From the NCBI GenBank assembly GCA_965603095.1, contig CBFDBQ010000003.1:8194-72193 (forward strand): DNA of 64,000 bases, in the 5' to 3' direction. The position numbers were made by a program, and so were the translations under genes. Shown here in pieces: positions 44,605-54,904 of this stretch. Source of the DNA: DAOVVL01 sp965603095 (GTDB lineage: Bacteria; Pseudomonadota; Alphaproteobacteria; Rhodospirillales; Magnetovibrionaceae). The notes beneath the pieces were generated by a model. It had not been told where the DNA came from, made no database searches, and saw nothing but the letters and a program-made list of their open reading frames with translations. Numbering within the stretch: position 1 is the stretch's first letter; each line of letters opens with the position of its first letter.

Positions 44605-47600
44605 TTATGAACAGCCTGTGGTTCCACCGCAGGTGTCGCATTTCAAACATGTTCCGTTACGCACCAGCGTGAAGTTGCCACATTCTGGGCAATCATCGCC
44701 TTCGTAGCCTTTTATCCGGGCTTCGCGTACGCGTTCCATGTGTATATCCACGGTTTCCACCAGCGTTGCTTCAACGCTAACGGTTCCGCCACCAGTTTCA
44801 GCCATGCCACCGGATACGGTTTGCGGTACGCCGCCCGCAGTTCCGGTTGCCTTTACGGTCTCGCTCACCGCTTCGGCTGATGCCTCGGCTGATGCATTTT
44901 TCTTATCCTCGGCCCCACCCTTGATAACGGTAAAGGTTTGCGAACGGACAAAGCCTTGGCTGGTAAGCTTGGCAACCGTCTGCATTGCGTCTTCGACGGT
45001 AGCTAGGTCGCCTTCATCATGACCGTCACCCATGGCATCGGGCATCATGTCGGCTGGTTTTACGTGGGCCAAATCGTTCCGGCTCAGGTAGCTAACCGCC
45101 AATTCGCGGAAGATGTAATCCAATATGGATGTGGACATTTTGATGGTGTCGTTACCTTCGACCAAGCCCGATGGTTCAAACCGGGTAAAGGTAAATGCTT
45201 CAACAAATTCTTCCAACGGCACGCCATATTGCAGACCAATGGAAATGGCGATGGCAAAATTGTTCATCAATGAACGAAATGCCGCGCCTTCTTTGTGCAT
45301 ATCGATAAATACTTCACCAATGCGCCCGTTTTCGTATTCACCGGTACGCAAATATACTTTGTGCCCACCAACAATGGCTTTTTGGGTATAGCCCTTGCGG
45401 CGGTCGGGCAGGCGGTCACGTTCAATTATGCGCTCAACAATGCGTTCGGCGATAATTTCTGCCCGATCTGGGGTTGAAGCACCCGCCAACCGTTCTGCGG
45501 TGGTTTCGTCTTCTTCTGAAATATCGTCTTCCAGCAATGTTGCCTGTAATGGCTGGCTTAGTTTCGAGCCATCGCGATAAAGCGCGTTGGCTTTTAAACC
45601 CAACTGCCATGAAAGCATGTAAGCGTTCATGCAATCATCAATGGTGGCGTTGTTGGCCATATTGATGGTTTTGGAAATTGCACCAGAAATAAACGGCTGG
45701 CTGGAAGCCATCATGCGAATATGGCTTTCGGCGCTAAGGGAGCGTTTGCCAATGCGACCACAGGGTGAGGCGCAATCAAATACCGGAAGATGCTCATCTT
45801 TCAAAAGAGGCGCACCTTCGAGGGTCATTGAACCACAAACGTGGGTATTGGCCTCGAGTATGTCTTCTTCTGAAAACCCAAGGTGGGCCAGCATATCGAA
45901 CGATACGTCGTTTAGTTTTTCAAGTTCGATATTGAGGGTTTCGTTACAGAACGGCTCACCCAATGCGTATTTGTTAAACGCAAACTTGATATCAAACGCG
46001 TCTTTCAGTGCGCTATCGAGAAGGACAAGTGCCTCATCGGTAAAGCCTTTTTTGATTAGGGTTTCATTGTTAATTGCGCCTTTGGAATTTTTTAGCGTTC
46101 CATGGCCAAGGGCGTAACGTTCAATGGCCTCGGTTTCTACTTCGGAATAACCAAGGCGCTTAAGCGCGGCCGGAACCATGCGGTTGATAATTTTGAAATA
46201 TCCACCACCTGCTAGTTTTTTGAATTTAACCAGCGCAAAATCAGGCTCAATCCCGGTTGTATCGCAATCCATCACCAACCCGATTGTGCCGGTCGGCGCA
46301 ATAACGGTGGTTTGGGCGTTGCGATAGCCATGCATAGTGCCAAGTTCAAGCGCGGTATCCCATGCCTGAGAAGCCGCCGCTAACAATGCGCCATCGGGGC
46401 AATGGTCCCCGTCAAGCGGCACCGGAAGAACTGACAGGTCTTCATAGCCAGTGCTTTCGGAATGCGCCGCCCGACGGTGGTTCCTAATAACCTTGAGCAT
46501 TGCTTCGCTATTTTTTTCGTGTCCCGGGAACGCACCCATTTCAGCCGCCATTTCGGCAGAGGTTGCGTATGAAATTCCGGTCATTAATGATGAAATAGAA
46601 CCACATAGGGCACGACCTTCATCTGAATCATAAGCTAGACCAGCTTCCATCAGATAACCGCCGATGTTGGCAAAGCCCAATCCCAATGTGCGAAATTCAT
46701 AAGATCGTTTGGCAATTTCCACCGATGGGAATTGTGCCATTAGAACTGAAATTTCCAGCGTGATGGTCCATAGCCTTACTGCGTGTTCAAACGCGCTCAC
46801 ATCAAGGGATGCATCTTCATTTTGAAAGGTATGCAGGTTAAGTGAGGCCAGATTGCATGCGGTATCGTCAAGGAACATGTATTCCGAACACGGGTTCGAT
46901 GCGTTAATGCGGCCACTTTCCGGGCAGGTGTGCCATTCGTTGATGGTGGTATCAAATTGAATGCCGGGGTCGGCTGACGCCCATGCCGCAGAGCCGATTT
47001 GTTCCCATAAATCGCGGGCCTTGATGGACTTGGCAACTTCGCCGTTTTTGCGTTGGATAAGTTTCCATTCACCATCTTGCAACACACGTTCGAGGAAATC
47101 GTTGGTAATACGAACCGTGTTGTTGGAGTTTTGCCCAGAAACGGTCAAATAGGCTTCAGAATCCCAATCGGTGTTGTAGGTTGGGAAATCAATTTCCGTA
47201 TAGCCCTGTTTAGCAAACTGGATGATGCGCTGAACATAGTTTTCAGGAACCATGGCCCGGCGCGCGCCAATAATGGCTTTTTTCAGCGCCGCGTTTACTT
47301 TTGGATCAAACCGAGACTGATCATCGCCATCGGCACCGCCGTGGCAGGCATCCATTACCGCAGTTAGGTTTTTTGCGGCCAGTTTCGATCCTGCCACAAG
47401 GGCGGCTACTTTTTGCTCTTCTTTGACTTTCCAGCCGATGAATTCTTCAACATCGGGGTGATCAACATCAACAACTACCATTTTGGCGGCACGACGTGTG
47501 GTTCCGCCTGATTTAATGGCACCAGCGGCGCGGTCACCAATTTTGAGGAAGCTCATAAGGCCAGATGATTTGCCACCACCGGAAAGGCCTTCGTTTGCAC

Positions 47601-48318
47601 CGCGCAGGTTGGAGAAATTGGTTCCGGTACCGGAGCCATACTTGAACAAGCGTGCTTCACGCACCCAAAGGTCCATGATGCCGCCTTCTTGTACCAAATC
47701 ATCCTGAATGGATTGGATGAAGCAGGCGTGGGGCTGTGGGTGTTCGTAGCTGGATTTTGATTTAACCAGTTTACCGGTTTCAAAATCTACATAATGGTGG
47801 CCTTGGGCTGGGCCATCTATGCCATAGGCCCAATGAAGCCCGGTATTAAACCACTGTGGTGAATTTGGCGCACCCATTTGCTTGCACAACATGAAGCGCA
47901 TTTCGTCAAAATATGCTTTGGCGTCTTCTTCGGAATCAAAATAGCCACCTTTCCAGCCCCAGTATGTCCAGGTGCCGGCTAAACGGTCGAAAACTTGCTT
48001 GGCGCTGGTTTCCGAAGTGTAGCGTTTTGCCTTGGTCTTGCTTTTAAGCTTGGCCCTGTCTTCGGTATGGCGCCAGAGCCATGAGGGGACGGTGTTTTCT
48101 TCAACCGTCACAAGTTTTGTTGGTACGCCCGCTTTGCGGAAATATTTTTGCGCAATAACGTCGCAGGCCACCTGTGACCATGACGTTGGTATTTCCATAT
48201 TGTCTAGTTTGAAGACAATGGAACCATCCGGATTGCGTATTTCACTGCTTGCAGTACGAAATTCGATGTTGGCGTATGGGGATTGACCCTTCTTGGTAAA
48301 GTGACGCTTGATTCGCAT
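44605..48318 (-). CDS. nrdJ: Class II (B12-dependent) ribonucleotide reductase
   Basis: Reduces ribonucleotides to deoxyribonucleotides using adenosylcobalamin, with or without oxygen. The 1237-residue form is the long alphaproteobacterial type. Catalytic-core blocks include [51 protein letters not shown] and [16 protein letters not shown]. The C-terminus has the redox/zinc cysteines [20 protein letters not shown] followed by CGGTTGCS. A Ser/Ala/Glu-rich linker (about 1140-1200) precedes it. No class I nrdAB appears in this window. The leader is long and structured, with an NrdR-like site at the putative promoter. Confidence 0.96.
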   Translation of the reverse strand: MRIKRHFTKKGQSPYANIEFRTASSEIRNPDGSIVFKLDNMEIPTSWSQVACDVIAQKYFRKAGVPTKLVTVEENTVPSWLWRHTEDRAKLKSKTKAKRYTSETSAKQVFDRLAGTWTYWGWKGGYFDSEEDAKAYFDEMRFMLCKQMGAPNSPQWFNTGLHWAYGIDGPAQGHHYVDFETGKLVKSKSSYEHPQPHACFIQSIQDDLVQEGGIMDLWVREARLFKYGSGTGTNFSNLRGANEGLSGGGKSSGLMSFLKIGDRAAGAIKSGGTTRRAAKMVVVDVDHPDVEEFIGWKVKEEQKVAALVAGSKLAAKNLTAVMDACHGGADGDDQSRFDPKVNAALKKAIIGARRAMVPENYVQRIIQFAKQGYTEIDFPTYNTDWDSEAYLTVSGQNSNNTVRITNDFLERVLQDGEWKLIQRKNGEVAKSIKARDLWEQIGSAAWASADPGIQFDTTINEWHTCPESGRINASNPCSEYMFLDDTACNLASLNLHTFQNEDASLDVSAFEHAVRLWTITLEISVLMAQFPSVEIAKRSYEFRTLGLGFANIGGYLMEAGLAYDSDEGRALCGSISSLMTGISYATSAEMAAEMGAFPGHEKNSEAMLKVIRNHRRAAHSESTGYEDLSVLPVPLDGDHCPDGALLAAASQAWDTALELGTMHGYRNAQTTVIAPTGTIGLVMDCDTTGIEPDFALVKFKKLAGGGYFKIINRMVPAALKRLGYSEVETEAIERYALGHGTLKNSKGAINNETLIKKGFTDEALVLLDSALKDAFDIKFAFNKYALGEPFCNETLNIELEKLNDVSFDMLAHLGFSEEDILEANTHVCGSMTLEGAPLLKDEHLPVFDCASPCGRIGKRSLSAESHIRMMASSQPFISGAISKTINMANNATIDDCMNAYMLSWQLGLKANALYRDGSKLSQPLQATLLEDDISEEDETTAERLAGASTPDRAEIIAERIVERIIERDRLPDRRKGYTQKAIVGGHKVYLRTGEYENGRIGEVFIDMHKEGAAFRSLMNNFAIAISIGLQYGVPLEEFVEAFTFTRFEPSGLVEGNDTIKMSTSILDYIFRELAVSYLSRNDLAHVKPADMMPDAMGDGHDEGDLATVEDAMQTVAKLTSQGFVRSQTFTVIKGGAEDKKNASAEASAEAVSETVKATGTAGGVPQTVSGGMAETGGGTVSVEATLVETVDIHMERVREARIKGYEGDDCPECGNFTLVRNGTCLKCDTCGGTTGCS

Positions 48319-48967
48319 AGTTTTTTCCAGCCCCTTTGGCTCTTGTTTTTAAAATTATATTTTCTTTGAGTCTTGAAAAATTCGACCCCCCTGATGCCTC
48401 GCAAATGACAGAAAGATCTGCCTTTTACCCCCAAATATTGAATGGGGGCCCCACATATTGCGTGGAGCACAACACTTGCGTGTTTTGGAATGCTTGACCC
48501 ACAAGATGTAGCTCATATGGATACGGTCTAGCAAGGGGGTTTGTCGGCCTAGTTTGTGCATAGGGGTGATTGAAGGGTGCCTAGAATAGCAAAATTAACA
48601 TTATTTAACAATATGTTACAGGTGTTAGCTAAATTATGCTCAAAGCAATATTTTTTTATTTCTGTGGAAAATTTTTTATTTTAGCCAAACAAAATGTAGT
48701 GGCGTAAAAGTTGGTGATAGTGTCCTAAAAATGCCCATTTTATCTATTAAAACACCAATTATTGTGGCTTATGGTGCTTTGTCATAGCTAGGGTTACTGC
48801 TGCCCTAACTTTTGAGAATCGACAATTATCTATTTGGCATATGGGCGCAATAACGTTGGCACAATATTAGACGACAAGACCTTTGAGGTGCGATAAAGTC
48901 CCGACATTAAATGGGATATTGGGATTCTCTTTAAAAGAAACAACAATCGGCGGAGGCAATACCTTTC
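48319..48967. other. 649-bp divergent non-coding region between nrdJ and the NDUFA12 gene
   Basis: No gene is visible on either strand. The nrdJ-proximal part holds several dyads: CCCCCA/TGGGGG (48428-48448), CCAC/GTGG (48451-48464) and AACAC/GTGTT (48471-48484). The middle (about 48580-48770) is strongly A/T-rich. TAGGG/CCCTA (about 48791-48809) is a short stem. No cobalamin riboswitch core could be recognised. The promoters for both genes must lie here. Confidence 0.6.
48499..48534 (-). promoter_or_regulatory. Putative nrdJ promoter with NrdR-box-like site
   Basis: Read on the minus strand, TTGCTA (48529-48534), a 17-bp spacer and CTACAT (48506-48511) form a possible promoter about 190 bp before nrdJ. 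Over its -10 lies CCACAAGATGTAGCTC (plus strand 48499-48514), which matches the core of the NrdR box (ACAC-W-ATATAT-W-GTGT type) at about ten of sixteen positions. NrdR boxes normally come in pairs; the second half here (AACACTTGCGTGTT at 48471-48484) is weaker. Confidence 0.45.
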
Positions 48968-49321
48968 ATGACATCGTTTGGAACCTGGATTAGCACCATG
49001 CTTTTTGGCCACAAGGTCGGATCAGACGAATTTGGCAATCGCTATTATAGCAAAACCAAAGGTAGCCTTTACGGCCGGGAAAGGCGTTGGGTCATATATA
49101 ATGGCCGCAATGAAGCGTCAAAAATACCACCTGAATGGCATGCATGGTTGCACCAAACAGTTGATGCACCGCTTTCAGAGGCCGCTGCCCAACCAAAAGA
49201 ATGGCAATTGGGCCATATTCCCAATCTCACCGGAACCCAAGGTGCCTATGTGCCCGAAGGCTCAGATCTAGCTACCGGTCTTGAAACCCCGAGGCGTGGG
49301 GTTGAAGCGTGGCGGCCATAA
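48968..49321 (+). CDS. NDUFA12-family complex I accessory subunit
   Basis: Homologue of mitochondrial complex I subunit NDUFA12/B17.2, found in alphaproteobacteria as one of the few supernumerary subunits. The 117 residues have GTWISTMLFGHKVGSDEFGN, RYYSKTKGSLYGRERRWVIY, IPPEWHAWLHQTVDAPLSE and the C-terminal PNLTGTQGAYVPEG, all family blocks. It should attach to the matrix/cytosolic arm of NADH:ubiquinone oxidoreductase. Followed by mlaD-like genes. Confidence 0.93.
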   Translation: MTSFGTWISTMLFGHKVGSDEFGNRYYSKTKGSLYGRERRWVIYNGRNEASKIPPEWHAWLHQTVDAPLSEAAAQPKEWQLGHIPNLTGTQGAYVPEGSDLATGLETPRRGVEAWRP

Positions 49322-49364
49322 TATCCCGTCTTTTTATACAATCATATCAAAGCGATAATCTTAT

Positions 49365-49871
49365 ATGTTAATTCATAACGAGAATGACAGAAATGCAGTT
49401 GTAGGCGGCCTGGTTTTGGCTGTTCTGGTTTTTGCCATGGCTATTTCATATGGCGGATCGAAAATATCCGATAAGGCGCAGGTGGGCTCTTATTCGTTGA
49501 CCGCCACATTCAATCAGGTTGATGGGTTGTTTGTGGGCGATGAAGTTCGTCTTGGCGGCATAAGGGTCGGCAAGGTCGGTTTGCAGCGTCTGGACAATAA
49601 CTTTCGTGCAGTTGTAACCCTTGATATAGACGATAACGTTGAATTACCGCTTGATAGTTCGGCCGCAATTCATACGGATGGTCTTTTTGGCTCTAAATTC
49701 GTTGTGTTGGATCCGGGCGGCGAGATGGATTTATTAAAACATGGCCAATCCATTGATTACACGCAAGACGCGGTTATTGTTAGCGATCTTCTTGATTTGA
49801 TAATAAGTGAAGGCAAAGCAAAAGATAACAAGTCAAAAAACTCCCCAAAAAACCCTAAGGAGGACAACTAA
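49365..49871 (+). CDS. MlaD-family lipid transport protein, copy 1
   Basis: MCE-domain protein of 168 residues anchored by an N-terminal helix (AVVGGLVLAVLVFAMAISYG). The MCE domain (about 38-120) has GLFVGDEVRLGGIRVGKVGL and LDSSAAIHTDGLFGSKFVVL. The family forms hexameric rings that pass phospholipids between membranes with the MlaFEB ABC transporter. The tail is Lys/Asn-rich. Followed at once by a second copy; no mlaE or mlaF lies nearby. Confidence 0.88.
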   Translation: MLIHNENDRNAVVGGLVLAVLVFAMAISYGGSKISDKAQVGSYSLTATFNQVDGLFVGDEVRLGGIRVGKVGLQRLDNNFRAVVTLDIDDNVELPLDSSAAIHTDGLFGSKFVVLDPGGEMDLLKHGQSIDYTQDAVIVSDLLDLIISEGKAKDNKSKNSPKNPKEDN

Positions 49872-49872
49872 A

Positions 49873-50343
49873 ATGGGACGCAATGCAGTAGAAACCGTAA
49901 TGGGTGCCGCCGTTCTTTTGGTTGCAGGGGTGTTTGTTTATTTTGCTTACAACACCGCCGAAGTAAGAGCGGTTAGCGGATATGAAATAAATGCTAATTT
50001 TTACAAGGTTGGTGGCCTGACCAAGGGCTCTGACGTTCGCATTAGTGGAATAAAGGTCGGAACCGTGCTGGGAACCAAGCTTGACCCGGTTACTTATGAT
50101 GCCATTGTCAGCCTTTCGGTTTCACCTGAAATAAAGCTTCCGGTTGATACCAAGGCCGCAATAGCCTCAAGCGGGCTGATGGGTGATAAATACATCTCCC
50201 TTGAGACCGGAAACGCAAAAGAATTCATTGCCCCGGGTGGGTCTGTTGCCGCAACCAAGGACTTCCGCTCACTTGAAGACCAAGTCGGTGAAATTATCTT
50301 CCTTGCCACCGGTGGTGAGGACAAGTCTTCCGGCGGTCTTTAA
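49873..50343 (+). CDS. mlaD: MlaD-family lipid transport protein, copy 2
   Basis: A 156-residue MCE protein with an N-terminal helix (MGAAVLLVAGVFVYFAYNTA) and core VGGLTKGSDVRISGIKVGTV, VDTKAAIASSGLMGDKYISL and the MlaD-like ending SLEDQVGEIIFLATGG. It resembles canonical MlaD more closely than copy 1 does. AAGGAGG at 49857-49863 and the one-base spacing to copy 1 fix the ATG at 49873; the open frame reaches back to 49807. Confidence 0.9.
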   Translation: MGRNAVETVMGAAVLLVAGVFVYFAYNTAEVRAVSGYEINANFYKVGGLTKGSDVRISGIKVGTVLGTKLDPVTYDAIVSLSVSPEIKLPVDTKAAIASSGLMGDKYISLETGNAKEFIAPGGSVAATKDFRSLEDQVGEIIFLATGGEDKSSGGL

Positions 50344-50352
50344 GGTCTGAAT

Positions 50353-50781
50353 ATGACGTTCATAAAAAAAGGTGCAATTTTTGCCTTGGCGGCAGCTTGT
50401 TTTCAGCTATTGCCCTTAGGCGTAAATGCCGAACCGCATCAAATAGCCGTCTTGCAGGGGTTGGACAAGGTAACCGCAAGGGTTTCCACCATCGAAGCCC
50501 CGCTGGGTGATACGGTAACCTTTGGCACGTTGGAAGTAATAGCGCGCCATTGTGACAAGCGTCCACCGGAAGAAACACCGGAAAGTGCCGCGTTTTTGGA
50601 TATTTGGGAAGTTCGCCCTAATGAGCCTGCAAAATCTCTTTTTCGTGGCTGGATGTTTTCGTCTAGCCCAGCGTTAAATGCGTTGGAGCACCCGGTTTAT
50701 GATGTTTGGGTTCTAGATTGCAAGGGGTTGATAGCAGAAGTCCCGACAGCAGAAGAGCCAAAAGAAGAAGTTATTAAATAA
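50353..50781 (+). CDS. DUF2155-family periplasmic protein
   Basis: An exported protein of 142 residues with a signal peptide (AIFALAAACFQLLPLGVNAE). The family core is AVLQGLDKVTARVSTIEAPL, TFGTLEVIARHCDKRPPEET, AAFLDIWEVRP and LFRGWMFSSSPALNALEHPV. Conserved in alphaproteobacteria beside NDUFA12 and mlaD; function unknown, perhaps linked to the envelope lipid genes. Its 3' end overlaps the convergent aat gene by 8 bp. Confidence 0.88.
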   Translation: MTFIKKGAIFALAAACFQLLPLGVNAEPHQIAVLQGLDKVTARVSTIEAPLGDTVTFGTLEVIARHCDKRPPEETPESAAFLDIWEVRPNEPAKSLFRGWMFSSSPALNALEHPVYDVWVLDCKGLIAEVPTAEEPKEEVIK

Positions 50782-51451
50782 GAATTTCTTTAAGCGCTTG
50801 CTCAATTTCATCATCAGATGCATCTGCTGGAAATTTTGCATCCAGACCCAATGCACGCTCAAGCCGTTCTAGGTATTCGCGGTTGGAAATTTCCACCGCA
50901 CCCATGCGTTTTAAATGATCAGTTAAAAATTGGGTATCCAATAGAGCATATCCGCCTAGTCTAAGACGAACGACCAGATGTACTAACGCTACCTTTGACG
51001 CATCTGTTTCAAGTGAAAACATGCTTTCGCCGCAAAATGCACCACGCAAACTAATCCCATAAAGCCCGCCGACTAATTTTTCATCCCGCCAGCATTCAAC
51101 CGAATGGGCCAAACCCATTTCATGCATTTCAACATAGGCACGAATTATTTCATCGTTTATCCATGTTTCCCCCAAGGCCCCGTCATGGTCGGGGCGGGGT
51201 AGGGCGCAGGCCTCGATCACTCTATCGAACGCGGTGTTGCATCTAATTTCAAATGTGTTTTTGCGAATTGTTTTTTTCAAGGATTTTGAAACGTGCAACC
51301 CATCCAATGGAATTACTCCCCGCAGTCGCGGATCAACCCAAAATATAGTTGGGTCGTCGCGGGATTCCGACATGGGAAAAACGCCCGCGGCATACGCACG
51401 TACAAGTATTTCAGGGCTTAGTTTGTGTGGTCCGGGAATGGGGCGCGACAT
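50774..51451 (-). CDS. aat: Leucyl/phenylalanyl-tRNA-protein transferase
   Basis: Adds Leu or Phe to proteins with N-terminal Lys or Arg, creating degrons for ClpS-ClpAP, which is encoded at 37865-40581. The 225 residues have RAYAAGVFPMSESRDDPTIF, WVDPRLRGVIPLDG, CALPRPDHDGALGETWINDE and GGLYGISLRGAFCGESMFS. GGAG upstream and the family N-terminus choose ATG 51451; the frame is open further back into accC. Last gene of the aroQ-accB-accC-aat operon. Confidence 0.95.
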   Translation of the reverse strand: MSRPIPGPHKLSPEILVRAYAAGVFPMSESRDDPTIFWVDPRLRGVIPLDGLHVSKSLKKTIRKNTFEIRCNTAFDRVIEACALPRPDHDGALGETWINDEIIRAYVEMHEMGLAHSVECWRDEKLVGGLYGISLRGAFCGESMFSLETDASKVALVHLVVRLRLGGYALLDTQFLTDHLKRMGAVEISNREYLERLERALGLDAKFPADASDDEIEQALKEILI

Positions 51452-51470
51452 GTATGCTCCGGGGTTGTTG

Positions 51471-52814
51471 TTATTTATCCCGCTCCATAAACTTTTCAAG
51501 CCAGTGAATATCATAATCACCGTTGATGATGTCGGGATCAACCGCAAGACGTTGGTGCAATGGAATTGTTGTTTTTAATCCATCAATTACATATTCGCTC
51601 AACGCGCGACGTAAACGCATTAGGCATTCATTGCGGTTGGTGCCATGAACGATAAGCTTTGCAATCATGCTGTCGTAATGGGGCGGAACCTTGTATCCGG
51701 AATAAAGCCCTGAATCGACCCTAACCCCAAGCCCACCGGGGGCATGGTAAATACCAATTTTTCCGGGACAGGGCATGAATGTTTCTGGGTCTTCGGCATT
51801 TATACGGCATTCAATTGCATGACCAGAAAATTTAACTTCGTCTTGGGTGTAACCAAGTGGCGCACCGTTGGCGATGCGAACCATTTCACGCACCAAATCA
51901 ATTCCGGTAATCATTTCGGTTACCGGGTGTTCAACCTGCAAACGAGTGTTCATTTCAATAAAATAGAATTTTCCGTCTTCGTACAAAAATTCAATTGTAC
52001 CGGCACTGCGATAACCAATTTTTTTAACCGCCTCAGATGCAATCTTACCTATTTCATCACGCTCGGTTTTGTTGAGGGCGGGTGAGGGCGCCTCTTCCAA
52101 TACTTTTTGGTGGCGGCGTTGCAATGAACAATCGCGCTCGCCCAAATGCACCACGTTGCCATGGTTATCTGCTAGCACCTGTATTTCAATGTGGCGCGGA
52201 CGGGTAAGAAATTTTTCAATGTAAACTTCGGGGTTGCCGAATACCGAGCCCGCTTCGGAGCGTGCGGTGGTAAATGCGATTTCAATATCAGCTTCGCTTT
52301 GAGCCACCTTCATACCACGGCCACCGCCACCGGCGGATGCCTTGATGATTACCGGATAGCCAATTTCCTTGGCAACTCTTTTGGCTTCTGAAACTTCTTC
52401 TACTCCGCCGTCTGAACCCGGTACAACCGGAATGCCTGCTTTCATCACCGCATCTTTGGCGGCAATTTTATCACCCATCAGACGAATGTGTTCAGGCGAC
52501 GGGCCAATGAAAACAAAATCGTGCTCTTCGACCATGCCCGCAAATTCGGCATTTTCAGAAAGAAAACCATATCCGGGGTGTATGGCATCGGCGTTGGAAA
52601 TTGTGGCGGCCGAAAGAATTGCCGAAACATTCAGGTAGCTATCTTTGGCCGCTGGCGGGCCGATGCAAACAGCTTCGTCAGCTAGGCGCACATGCATAGC
52701 GTCTTCATCGGCGGTGGAATGCACCGCAACGGTACGGATGCCCATTTCTTTGCAAGCCCGTTGAATGCGAAGTGCAATTTCACCCCGGTTGGCGATTAAT
52801 ACTTTATCGAACAT
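51471..52814 (-). CDS. accC: Acetyl-CoA carboxylase, biotin carboxylase subunit
   Basis: Carboxylates biotin on AccB with ATP and bicarbonate in the first step of fatty acid synthesis. The 447-residue ATP-grasp enzyme has [56 protein letters not shown] and [20 protein letters not shown]. It carries no biotinyl domain, which separates it from PccA at 18495. It lies 22 bp after accB. Confidence 0.96.
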   Translation of the reverse strand: MFDKVLIANRGEIALRIQRACKEMGIRTVAVHSTADEDAMHVRLADEAVCIGPPAAKDSYLNVSAILSAATISNADAIHPGYGFLSENAEFAGMVEEHDFVFIGPSPEHIRLMGDKIAAKDAVMKAGIPVVPGSDGGVEEVSEAKRVAKEIGYPVIIKASAGGGGRGMKVAQSEADIEIAFTTARSEAGSVFGNPEVYIEKFLTRPRHIEIQVLADNHGNVVHLGERDCSLQRRHQKVLEEAPSPALNKTERDEIGKIASEAVKKIGYRSAGTIEFLYEDGKFYFIEMNTRLQVEHPVTEMITGIDLVREMVRIANGAPLGYTQDEVKFSGHAIECRINAEDPETFMPCPGKIGIYHAPGGLGVRVDSGLYSGYKVPPHYDSMIAKLIVHGTNRNECLMRLRRALSEYVIDGLKTTIPLHQRLAVDPDIINGDYDIHWLEKFMERDK

Positions 52815-52836
52815 ATGTAATCCGCTTTTTTAAGAC

Positions 52837-53292
52837 TTATTCGACAATCAAAAGCGGCTCACCGAATTCAACCGGTGATCCGCTTTCAACTAATATTTTT
52901 GTAACCTTGCCGCTTTTTGGAGCTTTGATTTGGTTAAACACCTTCATCGCCTCAATCAGCATTACAACCTGTCCGGCAGTTACACTATCGCCAACATTGA
53001 TAAATGCGGCCGCACCCGGTTCGGGTGATGTGTAAACAACACCAACCATGGGCGATGTTACAACGCCGGGGTGTTCGGCATGGGAAGCAGCTATGGGTGC
53101 GTTTTCAACCGCCGGGGCGGCGGGTGCCGGGGCGGTCGCGGCGCCAACGCTGTGGCTTATGTTGGTTCCGCCTTTTGAAACGCGAATATTTACATCGCCT
53201 TCGCCGTATTCAATTTCGGCTAGGCCGGTTTCATCAAGAAGCTTTGCCAGCTTTTTGATTAATTTATCATCGACGTCAATTTTTTTGTTCAT
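52837..53292 (-). CDS. accB: Acetyl-CoA carboxylase biotin carboxyl carrier protein
   Basis: Carries biotin between AccC and the carboxyltransferase. The 151 residues start MNKKIDVDDKLIKKLAKLLD, then an Ala/Pro-rich linker, then the biotinyl domain SPMVGVVYTSPEPGAAAFIN with the modified Lys in EAMKVFNQIKA and the usual thumb. Length is normal. Between aroQ and accC. Confidence 0.96.
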   Translation of the reverse strand: MNKKIDVDDKLIKKLAKLLDETGLAEIEYGEGDVNIRVSKGGTNISHSVGAATAPAPAAPAVENAPIAASHAEHPGVVTSPMVGVVYTSPEPGAAAFINVGDSVTAGQVVMLIEAMKVFNQIKAPKSGKVTKILVESGSPVEFGEPLLIVE

Positions 53293-53307
53293 GTAAATAT
53301 TTTCCGC

Positions 53308-53763
53308 TTAGTCGTTTTTTAAAATACTGTTTGCCGCGTCAAGTGCCATTTCGTAGCCAAACCCACCAAACCCACAAATCATACCTTTGGCTGCCTTGGA
53401 AATAAATGAATGATGACGGAATTCCTCACGTTGGTGAATGTTTGATAAGTGAACTTCAATAACCGGAGTAATCGTTCCTTTTATTGCATCAAGCAAAGCT
53501 ACCGAAGTATGGGTGTAGGCACCAGCGTTGACTATAAGAACATCAAATTCATCTTCTGCCTGTTGGATCCAGTCTACCATTTCGCCTTCGGTATTGGTTT
53601 GGCGAAACTCTACAGTTAAGCCCAAATCAGATGCACGTTTTTGGCATTTGTCTTCGATGCTGGCAAGCGTTTCCGCCCCATATATATCGGGCTCACGTTT
53701 TCCTAAAAGATTTAGGTTAGGCCCATTTATGACCAAAACCTTACCAGTAGACTTAGTTGTCAT
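53308..53763 (-). CDS. aroQ: Type II 3-dehydroquinate dehydratase
   Basis: Third step of the shikimate pathway. The 151 residues have KVLVINGPNLNLLGKREPDI (with the catalytic region and Tyr just after), VEFRQTNTEGEMVDWIQQA, VIVNAGAYTHTSVALLDAI as LIVNAGAYTHTSVALLDAIK, and EVHLSNIHQREEFRHHSF. ATG at 53763 fits the family; an earlier in-frame start at 53787 adds eight unneeded residues. First gene of the aroQ-accB-accC-aat operon. Confidence 0.95.
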   Translation of the reverse strand: MTTKSTGKVLVINGPNLNLLGKREPDIYGAETLASIEDKCQKRASDLGLTVEFRQTNTEGEMVDWIQQAEDEFDVLIVNAGAYTHTSVALLDAIKGTITPVIEVHLSNIHQREEFRHHSFISKAAKGMICGFGGFGYEMALDAANSILKND

Positions 53764-53797
53764 TTTTTTATTCCATATTTGACCCACTTAAACGGTG

Positions 53798-53817
53798 AAT
53801 CGCTGTTACCTGCGATT
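53798..53817. promoter_or_regulatory. Inverted repeat between aroQ and thiSG
   Basis: AATCGC (53798-53803) and GCGATT (53812-53817) are perfect inverted arms eight bases apart in the 154-bp divergent region, about 35 bp before aroQ. It could be an operator for aroQ. No TPP riboswitch motif is seen on the thiSG side. Confidence 0.3.
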
Positions 53818-53917
53818 TATAGCACGCGTACTTACTTGTGGAACAGGAACTTTAGACTGTATTAAACAGTGACATCTGGTTATTTTAATCAAAATAATAA
53901 CACCAAGCAGGAAAACA

Positions 53918-54904
53918 ATGAACCTTACAATCAATGGCGAAACCAAGAAATTTGAGGGCTCACTTAGTGTGGAGCAGCTTTTGAGCCAGATAGGGCTGGA
54001 CGGCACCAAGGTTGCGGTTGAGCGCAATCGGGAAATAGTGCCCAAATCTGGCTATGGTAATATTTCTCTGGCCGATGGTGATAATCTGGAAATCGTTCAT
54101 TTTATAGGTGGCGGCAGTGGTGCCAGGGGTGGTGAAGGCGATGGTTTCGAGGTGGCGGGACAGCCTTATTGGTCGCGCCTTTTGGTCGGAACCGGAAAAT
54201 ACAAAGATTTCGAAGAAACTAAAAAAGCCATAGAAGCATCGGGGGCTGAAATAGTTACCGTTGCGGTTCGCCGGGTAAATGTATCGGACCCCAAGGAACC
54301 AATGTTAGTCGATTACGTTGACCCCAAGGTCTACACATATTTGCCCAATACTGCCGGGTGTTATTCGGCCGACGAAGCGGTTCGCACGTTGCGCCTTGCC
54401 CGCGAAGCAGGGGGCTGGGATTTGGTAAAGCTAGAAGTATTGGGTGATCAAAAAACCCTTTATCCAAATATGCCGGAAACTATAACTGCTGCTGAAACAC
54501 TTATAAAAGAGGGTTTCAAGGTAATGGTCTATTGTTCCGATGACCCCATTCAAGCAAAACGATTAGAAGACATGGGTTGTGTTGCAATCATGCCATTGGC
54601 CGCACCAATTGGTTCGGGCTTGGGTGTGCAAAACCCGGTTGGCATTCGTTTGATTGTTGAACAAGCAAACGTTCCGGTGTTGGTTGATGCCGGTGTTGGC
54701 ACCGCATCGGATGCGGCTGTCGCGATGGAGCTTGGCTGTGATGGTGTTTTAATGAACACCGCAATTGCCGAAGCCAAAGACCCAATAAAAATGGCGCGGG
54801 CCATGAAGCTGGCGGTTGAATCAGGCCGTCTGGCATATTTGGCTGGACGTATGGGCAAAAAGAAATTTGCCGACCCATCATCGCCGCTTGCGGGACTTAT
54901 TTAA
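53918..54904 (+). CDS. thiG: Fused sulfur carrier ThiS and thiazole synthase ThiG
   Basis: One polypeptide of 328 residues joins ThiS (1-66) to ThiG (about 76-328). ThiS has [20 protein letters not shown] and ends FIGGG at 62-66, and ThiG has [20 protein letters not shown], the Schiff-base Lys in LVKLEVLGD and [20 protein letters not shown]. ThiG forms the thiamin thiazole phosphate with sulfur carried on the ThiS C-terminal thiocarboxylate. In the fusion that Gly-Gly is internal, followed by a short Gly/Arg/Glu linker. Such fusions are known in alphaproteobacteria. No other thi gene is adjacent. Confidence 0.94.
   Translation: MNLTINGETKKFEGSLSVEQLLSQIGLDGTKVAVERNREIVPKSGYGNISLADGDNLEIVHFIGGGSGARGGEGDGFEVAGQPYWSRLLVGTGKYKDFEETKKAIEASGAEIVTVAVRRVNVSDPKEPMLVDYVDPKVYTYLPNTAGCYSADEAVRTLRLAREAGGWDLVKLEVLGDQKTLYPNMPETITAAETLIKEGFKVMVYCSDDPIQAKRLEDMGCVAIMPLAAPIGSGLGVQNPVGIRLIVEQANVPVLVDAGVGTASDAAVAMELGCDGVLMNTAIAEAKDPIKMARAMKLAVESGRLAYLAGRMGKKKFADPSSPLAGLI

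Noticed and set aside
48319..48560. Cobalamin riboswitch before nrdJ
   Set aside because: No B12-box core (GCCACTG-type) could be found on the minus strand; the hairpins present do not follow that arrangement.
53764..53917. TPP riboswitch upstream of thiSG
   Set aside because: The conserved CTGAGA and ACCTGAUCTGG-type segments are absent from the 154-bp region.
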